Made by a program: the position numbers and the translations under genes
Origin: JBCBSP01 sp964561235
Lineage (GTDB): Bacteria; Pseudomonadota; Alphaproteobacteria; Caulobacterales; Maricaulaceae
Direction: 5' to 3'
Length of the DNA stretch: 10,146 nt
Assembly: GCA_964561235.1 (NCBI GenBank)
Contig: CAZLOV010000089.1
Coordinates: 1-10,146, forward strand
The notes under the pieces: model-generated
The model's input: only the letters and a program-made list of their open reading frames with translations
The model's database searches: none
Told to the model about the DNA's origin: nothing
In this document: piece after piece, positions 1 through 6,458 of the stretch
Layout: each line of letters starts with the position of its first letter
Position numbering within the stretch: position 1 is the stretch's first letter

Positions 1-1859
1 CGCACGAAGCTCTGGTCGATCTTGAAGACGTCGAACGGCATGCGGGTGAGATAGGCGAGGCTGGAATGGCCGGTGCCGAAATCGTCGATCGCAAAGCCGA
101 CGCCGCGCTCGCGCAGCGGGCTCACCTGCGCGAGCATGCGTTCGGGATCGCGCATCGCCACGCTTTCGGTCAGCTCAAGCTCCAGCAGATGCGGCGGCAG
201 GCCGGTTTCGTGCAAGGCGTCGAGCACCGTTTCCGCGAAGCCGTCATTCTCGAACTGCATCGCCGAGACATTGACCGCCACGGGCACTTCAAGGCCCTGG
301 GCGTGCAGCGTGGCGATCTCCTGACACGCCCGGCGCATCACCCAGTCGCCGATTTCGCCGATCAGGCCGCATTCCTCGGCCGCCTGGATGAAGGCGCCCG
401 GCGAGAGCAGGCCGGCGGTCGGATGGCGCCAGCGCACCAGCGCCTCGCAACCGGCGACGCCGCCGTCGGACATGCGCACTTTGGGCTGGTAGTAGACGAC
501 GAGCTGGTCGTCGGAGACCGCCTCGCGAAGCTCGTTCTCCAGCACGAGGCGCTCGAACGCGCTCTGATTCATCGCGCTGTCGAAGAATTCATAGGAGTTG
601 CCGCCATTGCGCTTGGCCTGGGCCATGGCGAGGTCGGCGTGGCGCAAAAGCGTTTCCGGGTCGCCGCCGTCGCGCGGAAACACCGAAATGCCGATCGAGG
701 CGCCGAGAAACACCTGATGTCCGGAAATGTCGAACGGACGGCGCACCGCGTCGACGATCCGGCGGGCGACGCGTCCCGCGTCGGCGGCGTCGCGCAGGCG
801 CGGCAGCATCAAGGTGAATTCGTCGCCGCCAAGGCGCGCCACCATCGAGGGCTCCACGCCGCTTTCACCGTAGGACAGATCCCAGCCGCGCACGGTTTCG
901 CGCAGGCGGCGCGCGACAGCTTCCAGCAGACGATCGCCCTCGCCCATGCCAAGACTGTCATTGACCCGCTTGAAGCGGTCGAGATCGAGAAAGAGCACGG
1001 CGCCGGCCGCGTTCGCCTCTGCAGTCTCCCGGCAGACGCGCTCCAGCTCCTTGCGGAAACGTTCGCGGTTGGGAAGCTCGGTGACCATGTCCACATAGGC
1101 CAGCCGGTGAATGCGCTTCATCGAGGCGTCGAGCCGCGAGAACATCCGGTTGAAGGCGTTGGCGAGCACTTCCAGCTCGTCGCCCGTGCTCACCTCGATG
1201 CGAAGGTCCAGCTTGCGGGAGGAGGCGAGACGCGCGGCCTCGGTGAGCTGGTTGATCGGCGCGAGCGAGCGCCGGATCGCAAAGGCGACCAGCGGCAGAA
1301 AGATCGCCAGCGCAAGGACCGACAGCACGATCTGCCGGTTGAGGATTTCCGTGGGCGAACGCCCGATCGCAAACGCCGGGGTGTCGATGTAAACCCCGCC
1401 GATGACGCGGCCGTCGAGGAAGACGGGCGACGCAACCCGCACGACGCCGCCGGAGATCTCGCTGCGGTAGTCGGCGGCCCCGATGGCGGCGGCCAGAAGG
1501 GGATCCGGGGCGCGCTCGCCGACGGAGACCGGCGCGCCGTCGCTCGCCGCCACGACCCGGCGGCTGGTGTCGGTGACATAGGCGCTCAGCACCTCGTCGC
1601 GCGACCGGATACGTTCGACGCGGTCCTGCAGATGGTCCGGCAGGCCCGACTGAAGATCGAACGCGACATTATACGCGAAGAAGCTGGCGAGGAGTTCGGC
1701 GTGCTGGCGGGTGTTCTCGCGGGTGTCGAGCTGCGTGGAGCGGTAATCCAGCGCGACCATGACCGCGACCGCCGCTACGAGGATCGCGCCCGAAAGCAGC
1801 GTGAACTTCATCACCAGCGAGCGCATCACTCGTGCGACGGCGTGTCTGATCGGCGCCAT
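1..1859 (-). CDS. Membrane GGDEF-EAL cyclic-di-GMP enzyme (3' end cut by window edge)
   Basis: This is a two-domain cyclic-di-GMP turnover protein in the inner membrane; 619 codons are visible. The ATG at 1859 is the only reasonable start in frame. A membrane segment lies at residues 19-37, a periplasmic sensor region of about 138 residues at 38-175 (no family recognised), a second segment at 177-195, and a HAMP domain at about 196-248. The GGDEF domain begins near D257 and has an intact GGDEF signature at residues 344-348, so a diguanylate cyclase is possible. There is no RxxD inhibitory site before it, and an extra loop of about 10 residues sits there. The EAL signature is at 472-474, followed by VNVSA, ELTES, DDFGTG and FKID, all with the expected catalytic residues; FGTGHSSL replaces the usual FGTGYSSL. 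The last roughly 100 residues of EAL, with the final catalytic Glu, lie beyond the window. Phosphodiesterase activity is likely; which activity dominates is not visible. Confidence 0.93.
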   Translation of the reverse strand, partial: MAPIRHAVARVMRSLVMKFTLLSGAILVAAVAVMVALDYRSTQLDTRENTRQHAELLASFFAYNVAFDLQSGLPDHLQDRVERIRSRDEVLSAYVTDTSRRVVAASDGAPVSVGERAPDPLLAAAIGAADYRSEISGGVVRVASPVFLDGRVIGGVYIDTPAFAIGRSPTEILNRQIVLSVLALAIFLPLVAFAIRRSLAPINQLTEAARLASSRKLDLRIEVSTGDELEVLANAFNRMFSRLDASMKRIHRLAYVDMVTELPNRERFRKELERVCRETAEANAAGAVLFLDLDRFKRVNDSLGMGEGDRLLEAVARRLRETVRGWDLSYGESGVEPSMVARLGGDEFTLMLPRLRDAADAGRVARRIVDAVRRPFDISGHQVFLGASIGISVFPRDGGDPETLLRHADLAMAQAKRNGGNSYEFFDSAMNQSAFERLVLENELREAVSDDQLVVYYQPKVRMSDGGVAGCEALVRWRHPTAGLLSPGAFIQAAEECGLIGEIGDWVMRRACQEIATLHAQGLEVPVAVNVSAMQFENDGFAETVLDALHETGLPPHLLELELTESVAMRDPERMLAQVSPLRERGVGFAIDDFGTGHSSLAYLTRMPFDVFKIDQSFV

Positions 1860-1927
1860 GACCCCGGCCCATCCCTGTCGCGCGTTCAGACGCGCCTCGA
1901 TTGGGATGGGATCATGAACAGCTGAGC

Positions 1928-1942
1928 TAAAAATCGCGTTAA
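1928..1942. promoter_or_regulatory. Near-match to a CtrA binding site
   Basis: TAAA, seven bases, then TTAA resembles the alphaproteobacterial CtrA box TTAA-N7-TTAA, with seven of eight fixed bases matching. It lies about 70-85 bp upstream of the GGDEF-EAL start. It also overlaps a small hairpin with a run of five A (five T on the minus strand), so it may simply be part of a terminator. Confidence 0.2.
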
Positions 1943-1947
1943 GCGCG
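1929..1947 (-). terminator. Weak terminator-like hairpin downstream of the sugar/nucleoside kinase
   Basis: Read on the minus strand, CGCG, loop CTTAA, CGCG is followed by A and then TTTTT. The layout is that of a Rho-independent terminator, but the stem is only 4 bp. A second hairpin, GGCGG-loop-CCGCC at 1956-1970, stands just before it without a T run. Together they may end the kinase transcript before the GGDEF-EAL gene. Confidence 0.25.
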
Positions 1948-1991
1948 TTCAGAGGGGCGGATAACCCGCCGTTAGAAAACGCTTTTGCCGC

Positions 1992-2000
1992 TTATCCACA
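1992..2000 (+). promoter_or_regulatory. Perfect DnaA-box sequence
   Basis: TTATCCACA matches the DnaA box consensus TTATNCACA exactly. It sits 2 bp outside the kinase stop codon in an AT-richer gap. A weaker relative, TTATCCGCC, occurs on the minus strand about 30 bp away. No cluster of boxes, AT-rich unwinding element or oriC-linked gene is present, so this is not an origin by itself. Confidence 0.4.
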
Positions 2001-2002
2001 CC

Positions 2003-3007
2003 TCATGAGGCGCCGAGATCAAACCCTTTCGACCGGGCGAGCGCGGCAAGGCCGGTTTCCGGCCGCGCGCCGAAATGGCCGATGCACTCCGCCGCCGCGA
2101 TCGCGCCCAGACGCGCGCAGTCTTCCGGAGCAAAGCGGCGCGCCTGTCCGTAGAGGAAGCCCGCAGCAAACATGTCGCCGGCGCCGGTCGTGTCGACGAC
2201 ATCTGAAACCGGCTCGGCCGGCACGGCGGCGGTGCGGCCCTCGGCGCACACCACGGCGCCCTTTTCCGATCGCGTGACCGCGGCGACGCGCGTTTCCGAC
2301 GCCACTTGCGCAAGCGCGTCGTCGAAGCCCGTCTCGTAGAGCGCGGTCAGCTCGGCTTCGTTGGCGAACAAGATGTCGACATGGTTGCGCACAAGCTGGC
2401 GGAAGCTCGCCCGGTGACGATCCACGCAGAACTTGTCCGACAGGGTCAGCGCGACCTTGCGATTGGAGGCCCGGGCGATCTCGGCGGCGCGGACGAAGGC
2501 GGTCTTCGCCTCTTCGCGGTCGAACAGATAGCCTTCCAGATAGGTGATCTGGGCGGCCTTCACGCGTTCGGCGTCGACATCGTCCTCGGAGAAAAGGGTG
2601 GAGGCGCCGAGGAAGGTGTTCATCGCCCGGCGCGCATCCGGCGGCACGAGGATGAGCGAGCGCGCCGTCGCCGGGCCGCCGTTGAGCGCGGGCGTGTCGA
2701 AGTCCACCCCGGCGGCGCGCAGGTCATGGGTGAACACCTGCCCGAGCTGGTCGTCGGCGACCTTGCCGAAAAAAGCGCCCTTGCCGCCCAGGCTGGCGAT
2801 CCCCGCCAGCGTGTTCGCCGCCGAACCGCCGGAGATTTCCACCGCCGGCGGCATCGCCCCGTAGAGGCTTTCCGCGCGCGCCTCGTCGATGAGCAGCATC
2901 GCGTCCTTTTCCAGCGCGTGCTCTGCGATGAATGCGTCGTCGCAGGAGGCGAGCACGTCGACAATGGCGTTGCCGACGCCAAGGACGTCGTAGCGGAGAT
3001 CGGTCAT
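2003..3007 (-). CDS. PfkB-family kinase, adenosine-kinase-like
   Basis: A 334-residue cytoplasmic kinase of the ribokinase/PfkB fold, which phosphorylates a sugar or nucleoside from ATP. Alphaproteobacterial proteins of this type are usually labelled adenosine kinase. The N-terminal signature with GGSAAN is at residues 60-65, where substrate contacts are expected. The C-terminal signature DTTGAGD is at 272-278, with D278 as the catalytic base and the preceding Gly residues forming the anion hole. FANEAE at 214-219 is the conserved Asn-Glu motif of the family. The start at 3007 (MTDLRYDVLG) is preferred, since beta-strand 1 of the fold begins at once; a longer frame to 3097 would add 30 residues without family character and would overlap the start of the divergent gene. 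The ribosome binding site is weak. The substrate (adenosine or a sugar) cannot be fixed from sequence. Confidence 0.92.
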   Translation of the reverse strand: MTDLRYDVLGVGNAIVDVLASCDDAFIAEHALEKDAMLLIDEARAESLYGAMPPAVEISGGSAANTLAGIASLGGKGAFFGKVADDQLGQVFTHDLRAAGVDFDTPALNGGPATARSLILVPPDARRAMNTFLGASTLFSEDDVDAERVKAAQITYLEGYLFDREEAKTAFVRAAEIARASNRKVALTLSDKFCVDRHRASFRQLVRNHVDILFANEAELTALYETGFDDALAQVASETRVAAVTRSEKGAVVCAEGRTAAVPAEPVSDVVDTTGAGDMFAAGFLYGQARRFAPEDCARLGAIAAAECIGHFGARPETGLAALARSKGFDLGAS

Positions 3008-3037
3008 GTCTGGCTTTCGTGAAGCGGGCGGGAGGTG

Positions 3038-3055
3038 CGCGCGGCTTAACGCGCG
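3038..3055. promoter_or_regulatory. Inverted repeat in the divergent promoter gap
   Basis: The 88-bp gap between the divergent kinase and ATP-grasp genes contains CGCGCG, loop GCTTAA, CGCGCG. It could be an operator shared by both genes, but alternating CG runs are common in DNA of this composition. No convincing -35/-10 pair was found for either gene here. Confidence 0.2.
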
Positions 3056-3095
3056 GACCTTGCCGGCGCAAGCCGGGGGGCCTAAACGCCGCGCC

Positions 3096-3989
3096 ATGAC
3101 CCGTATCGCCTATCTGATCTCCGCCAATGTCGTCGCGAGCCGCGCGGAAGCGCGCGCGGACGCTTATGAGTTCGACCGGCAGATGGCCGCGATAGCCCCC
3201 GCCTGCGAGGACGCCGGGTTCGCGCTGGAACCCCTGATCTGGACGGAGACGCCGGTTGAGCGCCTGAGCGGCTTCGACGCCGTCGTCGTCGGACCGGTCT
3301 GGGATTATGCCGGCCGCGCGGAGGCCTTTCTCGCCTATTGCGACGCCGCCGCGCAGGCCGCGCCCCTGTTCAATCCCGCCGCCGTGCTGCGCTGGAATCT
3401 CGACAAGCGCTATCTGCGCGACCTGGAAGCCGCCGGCGCTCCGGCCATCCCGACGCACTGGGCGGATGCGCCCTCGCCGTTAGATATCGCCGCCGCCTTC
3501 GCGGCGTTCGGCGGCGAGGCGCTGGTCGTGAAACCTGCTGTCGGCGCAGGCGGCGAGGGGCAGCAGGTGATCCGCCGCGGCGAAGCGCTTGCGGCGCGCG
3601 CGCCCGGCGCCGTCATGATCCAGCCCTTCCTGCCCGCCATCCGCGAGGAGGGCGAGTATTCCTTCCTGTTCTTCGGCGGCGCCTTCTCCCATGCCCTGCA
3701 GAAGCAGGCAGCCCCCGGAGAGTACCGCATCCAGTCGATCTATGGCGGCCGCGAGCGGCCGGTGGAGCCGCCCGCCGCCGATCTCGCGCTGACGCAGTCC
3801 TGCGTGGAGGCGGCCGCGCGGATCACCGGCTGCGACAGCCTGCTTTATGCGCGCGTCGACATGGTGCGCGCGCCTGACGGCGGATTGCGGCTGATGGAGC
3901 TGGAGCTGATAGAACCGTACTACTACCCGGAACAGGGACCGGGATGCGGCGCGGTGTTCGCGGCGGCGCTCAGGACGGCGCTTCGCTAG
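3096..3989 (+). CDS. ATP-grasp ligase, DcsG/RimK-like
   Basis: A 297-residue soluble ATP-grasp protein, of the kind annotated as glutathione-synthase/RimK-type ligase or compared with the cycloserine-biosynthesis enzyme DcsG. Such enzymes activate a carboxylate as acyl phosphate and join it to an amine. The pre-ATP-grasp region covers about residues 1-100. The ATP-binding Lys is in LVVKP (K146), followed by the Gly-rich loop GAGGEG. QPFLP (176-180) and E187 form the hinge and nucleotide contacts. ARVD (252-255) and MELELIEP (267-274) hold the acidic metal ligands. All key positions look intact. The start at 3096 begins directly with beta-strand 1 (MTRIAYLIS); upstream in-frame codons look non-coding. 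No clear Shine-Dalgarno is present, so a short or leaderless mRNA is possible. No biosynthetic partners are adjacent, so the substrate is unknown. Confidence 0.9.
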   Translation: MTRIAYLISANVVASRAEARADAYEFDRQMAAIAPACEDAGFALEPLIWTETPVERLSGFDAVVVGPVWDYAGRAEAFLAYCDAAAQAAPLFNPAAVLRWNLDKRYLRDLEAAGAPAIPTHWADAPSPLDIAAAFAAFGGEALVVKPAVGAGGEGQQVIRRGEALAARAPGAVMIQPFLPAIREEGEYSFLFFGGAFSHALQKQAAPGEYRIQSIYGGRERPVEPPAADLALTQSCVEAAARITGCDSLLYARVDMVRAPDGGLRLMELELIEPYYYPEQGPGCGAVFAAALRTALR

Positions 3990-4569
3990 GCGCCCCGCCG
4001 GACAGGCGCTTGGCCATGTCGGCCGGGTCGAACGGCTGCGCCGGGGCCGGTCTGAAAATCCAGGCGAGCATCGCGCCCAGCGCGATGAACGGCAGGCCGA
4101 TGATCGCCAGGATCGCGCTTTCCTCGACCGCCGCCATCCAGCCGAGATAGCCCAGCCCCGCGATTGCAAGCGCAAGGCCCGCCCCGGCGAGACCCAGGCG
4201 CGTGGACAGGCGCGGCCCTTCTTCGCAGCGCGTCGGCGTCTCCTGTGCGGCGAGCTGCTCCAGAAGCGCGACGGCGACGCTGCGGAAACCAGCGGAGTTG
4301 TTCTCCCAGCGGCCAGGGCCTGCGGCGCTCAGGCTGCCGAAGGCGATCTTCGTCCCGCCCGGCCCGAAGGCGCGCGCAACGACCTGCGCCTCGCGCCCGG
4401 CGGGCTCCACGGTCAGGCGCAGCTCCGTGACCGCCGTGAGGCTGAGGCGCGCAGCGAGGCGGCCCTCCTCCTCGACTTCGAGCCGGTCGGAATAGAGACG
4501 GACGCGCCGCGGCCGCGCGAACGCGCCGCGCCGGTCGCTCATTTCCGCCAGGAGAACCGCCTCGGACAT
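3970..4569 (-). CDS. Hypothetical protein with two C-terminal membrane segments
   Basis: I do not recognise this 199-residue protein. Residues 1-110 look like a small beta-rich cytoplasmic domain (alternating strands such as VRLYSDRLEV and LSLTAVTELRL), which brings bacterial PH-like domains to mind; that is a guess. Two hydrophobic segments follow at about 124-146 and 152-172, with only a short loop between them, then a Pro-rich tail. No catalytic motif is evident. The start at 4569 (MSEAVLLAEM) is chosen; a second ATG nine codons later is an alternative, and neither has a clear ribosome binding site. The stop lies inside the 3' end of the ATP-grasp gene, giving a 20-bp tail-to-tail overlap. 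It is divergent from the universal stress gene, 63 bp away. Codon use and the strong third-position GC bias match a real gene. Confidence 0.75.
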   Translation of the reverse strand: MSEAVLLAEMSDRRGAFARPRRVRLYSDRLEVEEEGRLAARLSLTAVTELRLTVEPAGREAQVVARAFGPGGTKIAFGSLSAAGPGRWENNSAGFRSVAVALLEQLAAQETPTRCEEGPRLSTRLGLAGAGLALAIAGLGYLGWMAAVEESAILAIIGLPFIALGAMLAWIFRPAPAQPFDPADMAKRLSGGAPSEAPS

Positions 4570-4632
4570 CGATGTCGCCGTAGAAACGGGCGCCTCTTGC
4601 CGAAGCGCCGGAACCAAGCCACCGTCGCGGGC

Positions 4633-5117
4633 ATGAGCGGTCCGCGCAAGTTTCTCGTCATCGCCGACGACAGCGAAGAATGCCGGGCGGCGGCCTATTT
4701 CGCCGCCCGCAGGGCGGACGCGACCGGCGCGTCCGTGACGCTGCTTTCGGTGATCGAGCCCTCCAATTTCGAGCACTGGCTCGGCGTTGGCGAGACCATG
4801 CGCCGCGAGGCCTCCGAAGCCGCCGAGCGCTCGCTCGACAGCCTTGCGGAGGATGTCGAGGCGATCATCGGCCACCGCCCGGAACTGCTCATCCGCGAGG
4901 GCGAAACGCTCGGCTGCCTTAAGAAGCTTATCGAGGACGACGAGGCGATCGCGCTTCTGGTCCTGGGCGCTGCGCCCGCCGGCGACGGGCCGGGCCCGCT
5001 GGTGACGGCGCTGGCGCGCGGCCGCGGCCTGTTCGGCGAGCGGGCGATCCCCGTGACCGTGGTGCCGGNNNNNNNNNNGGCGATCTCAGCCCCGAGGCGA
5101 TCGACGCGCTCGCCTGA
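4633..5117 (+). CDS. Universal stress protein (UspA family), frame interrupted by an N gap
   Basis: A small single-domain Usp protein of about 160 residues. The N-terminus, RKFLVIADDSEE, has the beta-strand and acidic nucleotide-contact residues of the family. LLVLGA and IPVTVVP mark the later core strands. The usual ATP-binding pattern GxxGx9G(S/T) is not clean, so ATP binding is uncertain. The reading frame is open to 5068, then hits ten Ns. After the gap the frame that makes sense is shifted: from 5079 it reads GDLSPEAIDALA and stops at TGA 5115-5117, the sort of tail expected for alphaproteobacterial Usp proteins. Reading straight through the Ns in the first frame gives an unlikely extension into the next gene. 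The break is therefore an assembly artefact rather than a mutation. The ATG at 4633 is preferred over 4597 because the core strand starts directly after it. Confidence 0.88.
5069..5078. other. Assembly gap of ten Ns
   Basis: Ten undetermined bases inside the universal stress gene. For the flanking frames to join, the true insert must be 2 modulo 3 in length (for example 2, 5, 8 or 11), so ten is probably a placeholder size and not the real length. Confidence 0.97.
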
Positions 5118-5180
5118 CACGCTTGAACGCAGGCCCCGGAAAAGCCAAGTAAGCCGCGAGGAAAAGAGGACGCCCGCGCC

Positions 5181-5744
5181 ATGTTCATCCAGACCGAGCC
5201 GACCCCGAACCCGGAAACCCTGAAATTCCTGCCCGGCCGGGAGATTTCACCCGATGCGCCGCGTGATTTCGCAACGCCGGAGGAGGCCGAAGCCTCGTTC
5301 CTCGCCCGCGAGCTGTTCCGGCTGGAGGGCGTGGTGCGCGTCTTCGCCGGTTCGGATTTTGTCGCGGTGACGAAGGCGGAGGATGCGGAATGGATGCATC
5401 TGCGCCCCGCCGTTCTCGGCGCCTTGATGGACGCGCTGGAAAGCGGCCAGCCGCTGTTCGGCGACATCGCGAGCGGCGGCGACCACGCCAGCTATGAGGG
5501 CGAGGCTCAGGGCGTCGTGAAGGAAATCCTCGAGATCATCGACACCCGTGTGCGTCCGGCGGTTGCGCGCGACGGCGGCGACATCGTGTTCCACGACTTC
5601 GACGAGCAGTCCGGCGTGGTGAAGCTGCACATGCGCGGGGCGTGCGCGGGCTGCCCGTCCTCCACGATGACGCTCAAGATGGGCATCGAGAACCTGCTCA
5701 AGCACTACGTGCCCGAGGTCACCGGCGTCGAGGCGGTGGTCTGA
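5181..5744 (+). CDS. Nfu-type Fe-S cluster scaffold/carrier protein
   Basis: A 187-residue Nfu protein, which carries [4Fe-4S] clusters to target enzymes. The N-terminal Nfu_N domain (residues 1 to about 90) begins with the characteristic MFIQTEPTPNPETLKF. The C-terminal NifU domain (about 110-187) includes RPAVARDGGDI and the cluster-binding pair C155-A-G-C158, followed by PSSTMTLK. Length and both domains match the alphaproteobacterial and mitochondrial NFU1 layout. An AGAGGA ribosome binding site ends 10 nt before the ATG. It follows the universal stress gene by 63 bp on the same strand. The E. coli relative NfuA helps maintain the clusters of MiaB, whose gene lies about 2.4 kb downstream. 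A client relationship here is therefore plausible but inferred. Confidence 0.96.
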   Translation: MFIQTEPTPNPETLKFLPGREISPDAPRDFATPEEAEASFLARELFRLEGVVRVFAGSDFVAVTKAEDAEWMHLRPAVLGALMDALESGQPLFGDIASGGDHASYEGEAQGVVKEILEIIDTRVRPAVARDGGDIVFHDFDEQSGVVKLHMRGACAGCPSSTMTLKMGIENLLKHYVPEVTGVEAVV

Positions 5745-5750
5745 GGCGAT

Positions 5751-5773
5751 CGCCCCCTCGCCAAGAGGGGGCG
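5751..5773 (+). terminator. Strong hairpin after the Nfu gene
   Basis: A perfect 9-bp GC-rich stem, CGCCCCCTC and GAGGGGGCG, with a 5-base loop GCCAA starts 6 bases after the Nfu stop. There is no T run behind it, so it may be a Rho-assisted terminator or an mRNA 3'-end stabiliser and not a classical terminator. It marks the most likely transcript border between usp-nfu and the nitroreductase-tsaB-rimI group. Confidence 0.45.
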
Positions 5774-5825
5774 GCGCTTGCTATGCGGGTCGTCCCTTCT
5801 GAAAACCGCCGTGCGGAGCCCGCCC

Positions 5826-6458
5826 ATGTCCGACCAGCCCCTCGCCCTTGAAGACCGCCACGGCGTGATCTCCGATCACGCGCTCGACCAGCTCTTCCGC
5901 GGGGCGCGGACCTTCTATTCGTGGGAAGACCGCGATATCGCCGACACGACGGTGCATGCGCTTTACGACCTGCTGAAATACGGCCCCACGAGCGCCAATC
6001 AGAGCCCGGCGCGCTTCCTTTTCCTCAAGGGCGAGGCGCGCGAGAGGCTGCGGCCCCACCTGATCGGGCCGAACGTCGAGAAGACCATGTCGGCGCCGAT
6101 GACCGTCGTGGTGGCCTGGGACTGGAACTTCCACGAGAAGATCCCGCAGCTTTTCCCGCACAATCCCGACGCCAAGGACTGGTTCGCCTCCGACGAGGCG
6201 CGCTTCGAGAACGGCTTCCGAAACGGCTCGCTCCAGGGCGCCTATCTGATCCTCGCCGCGCGCGCGCTCGGCCTGGACTGCGGTCCGATGTCCGGCTTCG
6301 ACAAGGACGGCGTGGACGAGACCTATTTCAAGAACGACCCGGAGATGGCGAGCTGGCGGTCCAACTTCCTCTGCAATCTCGGCTACGGAACGACCGAGAA
6401 GCTGTTTCCGCGCTCGCCCCGCCTGTCCTTTGACGAGGCGGCGAAGATCCTCAAGTGA
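5826..6458 (+). CDS. RutE/malonic semialdehyde reductase-family nitroreductase
   Basis: A 210-residue FMN-dependent nitroreductase-fold protein. The sequence closely follows E. coli RutE, which reduces malonic semialdehyde to 3-hydroxypropionate in pyrimidine breakdown. The shared stretches are GPTSAN at residues 53-58 and SPARFLF after it, VVAWDWNF near 96-102, FRNGSLQGAYLI at 131-142, ALGLDCGPMSGFD at 147-159 and the C-terminal LSFDEA. These include the expected FMN phosphate and isoalloxazine contacts. It is about 14 residues longer than RutE, mainly at the N-terminus. GGAG sits 7 nt before the ATG. No other rut genes are near, so its natural substrate may differ (another aldehyde, quinone or nitro compound). 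Its TGA overlaps the GTG start of tsaB by 4 bases, so the two are probably translated together. Confidence 0.9.
   Translation: MSDQPLALEDRHGVISDHALDQLFRGARTFYSWEDRDIADTTVHALYDLLKYGPTSANQSPARFLFLKGEARERLRPHLIGPNVEKTMSAPMTVVVAWDWNFHEKIPQLFPHNPDAKDWFASDEARFENGFRNGSLQGAYLILAARALGLDCGPMSGFDKDGVDETYFKNDPEMASWRSNFLCNLGYGTTEKLFPRSPRLSFDEAAKILK

Noticed and set aside
66..1925. A 619-codon open frame on the plus strand
   Set aside because: It is antisense to the GGDEF-EAL gene in a GC-rich region. Its His/Arg-rich translation shows no domain, while the minus-strand reading has HAMP, GGDEF and EAL signatures with correct residues.
1956..2000. Possible replication origin (DnaA box plus a degenerate second box)
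   Set aside because: Only one exact box, no AT-rich unwinding stretch, and no oriC-linked genes such as dnaA, hemE or parAB nearby.
2306..3022. A 238-codon plus-strand frame opposite the kinase
   Set aside because: It is a shadow of the PfkB gene without recognisable motifs; the minus-strand kinase explains the region.
4565..4576. Perfect 12-bp palindrome GACATCGATGTC at the start of the hypothetical gene
   Set aside because: A palindrome of this length is expected a few times per 10 kb by chance, and there is no second copy or promoter element to support an operator.
5746..5753. GCGATCGC octamer, as in cyanobacterial HIP1
   Set aside because: A single copy in a GC-rich genome clearly of alphaproteobacterial type; I saw no repeated pattern.
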